Below are positions 5,983 through 5,999 of a stretch of 5,999 nt of DNA, in pieces. The notes under the pieces are model-generated. The model worked only from the letters and a program-made list of their open reading frames with translations. It had not been told where the DNA came from and did no database searches. The first letter of the stretch is position 1. Each line of letters starts with the position of its first letter. The position numbers were made by a program, and so were the translations under genes. This stretch comes from Pseudomonadota bacterium (lineage in GTDB: Bacteria; Pseudomonadota; Gammaproteobacteria; Steroidobacterales; Steroidobacteraceae). The stretch is taken from NCBI GenBank assembly GCA_021781775.1, contig JAJXWE010000123.1:1-5999 (forward strand). Direction: 5' to 3'.

Positions 5983-5999
5983 ATGACTGAGCTGACCAT
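5983..5999 (+). CDS. Start of a downstream gene, cut by the window edge (partial)
   Basis: An ATG two bases after the ATPase stop codon opens a frame reading MTELT up to the window end. A -10-like box at fixed distance supports it as a real start. There is no clear Shine-Dalgarno sequence. Five codons are too few to name a product; the gene could be a binding protein of the importer or something unrelated. Confidence 0.4.

Overview
The window is GC-rich, gene-dense chromosomal DNA from what is most likely a gammaproteobacterium. The combination of an ExbD paralogue pair, a 'TonB-system' type TPR protein and a Prx5-type peroxiredoxin would fit Xanthomonadales, Nevskiales or Steroidobacterales, but that placement is inference. 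All supported genes are on the + strand. The very long minus-strand open frames are by-products of G/C-rich third codon positions.

Left region (1-2369): this is the end of an energy-transduction cluster. The first 34 bases look like the 3' end of a gene, possibly another exbD. A complete ExbD/TolR-family protein follows (80-496), then a secreted TPR-repeat protein (529-1782). The likely upstream partners ExbB and TonB would lie outside the window. A Prx5-type, thiol-dependent peroxidase (1825-2307) comes next after a 42-bp gap and has its own good ribosome-binding site. A perfect 12-bp hairpin with a T tract (2338-2369) ends this unit.

Right region (2412-5980): a new transcription unit encodes an oligopeptide-type ABC importer. 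It has two permeases (OppB-like and OppC-like) and one fused double ATPase (OppD-OppF-like), with reading frames that overlap (14 and 26 bp), which suggests translational coupling. No substrate-binding protein is visible in the window. The unit begins with a -10-like box exactly 6 nt before the ATG and no Shine-Dalgarno sequence, as expected for a leaderless mRNA. The same arrangement appears at the right edge, where a new gene seems to start at 5983.

I see no clearly undescribed system. The most interesting items are the two look-alike leaderless start regions, the ExbD plus periplasmic TPR pairing with a lone cysteine pair, and the fused importer ATPase with no visible binding protein.
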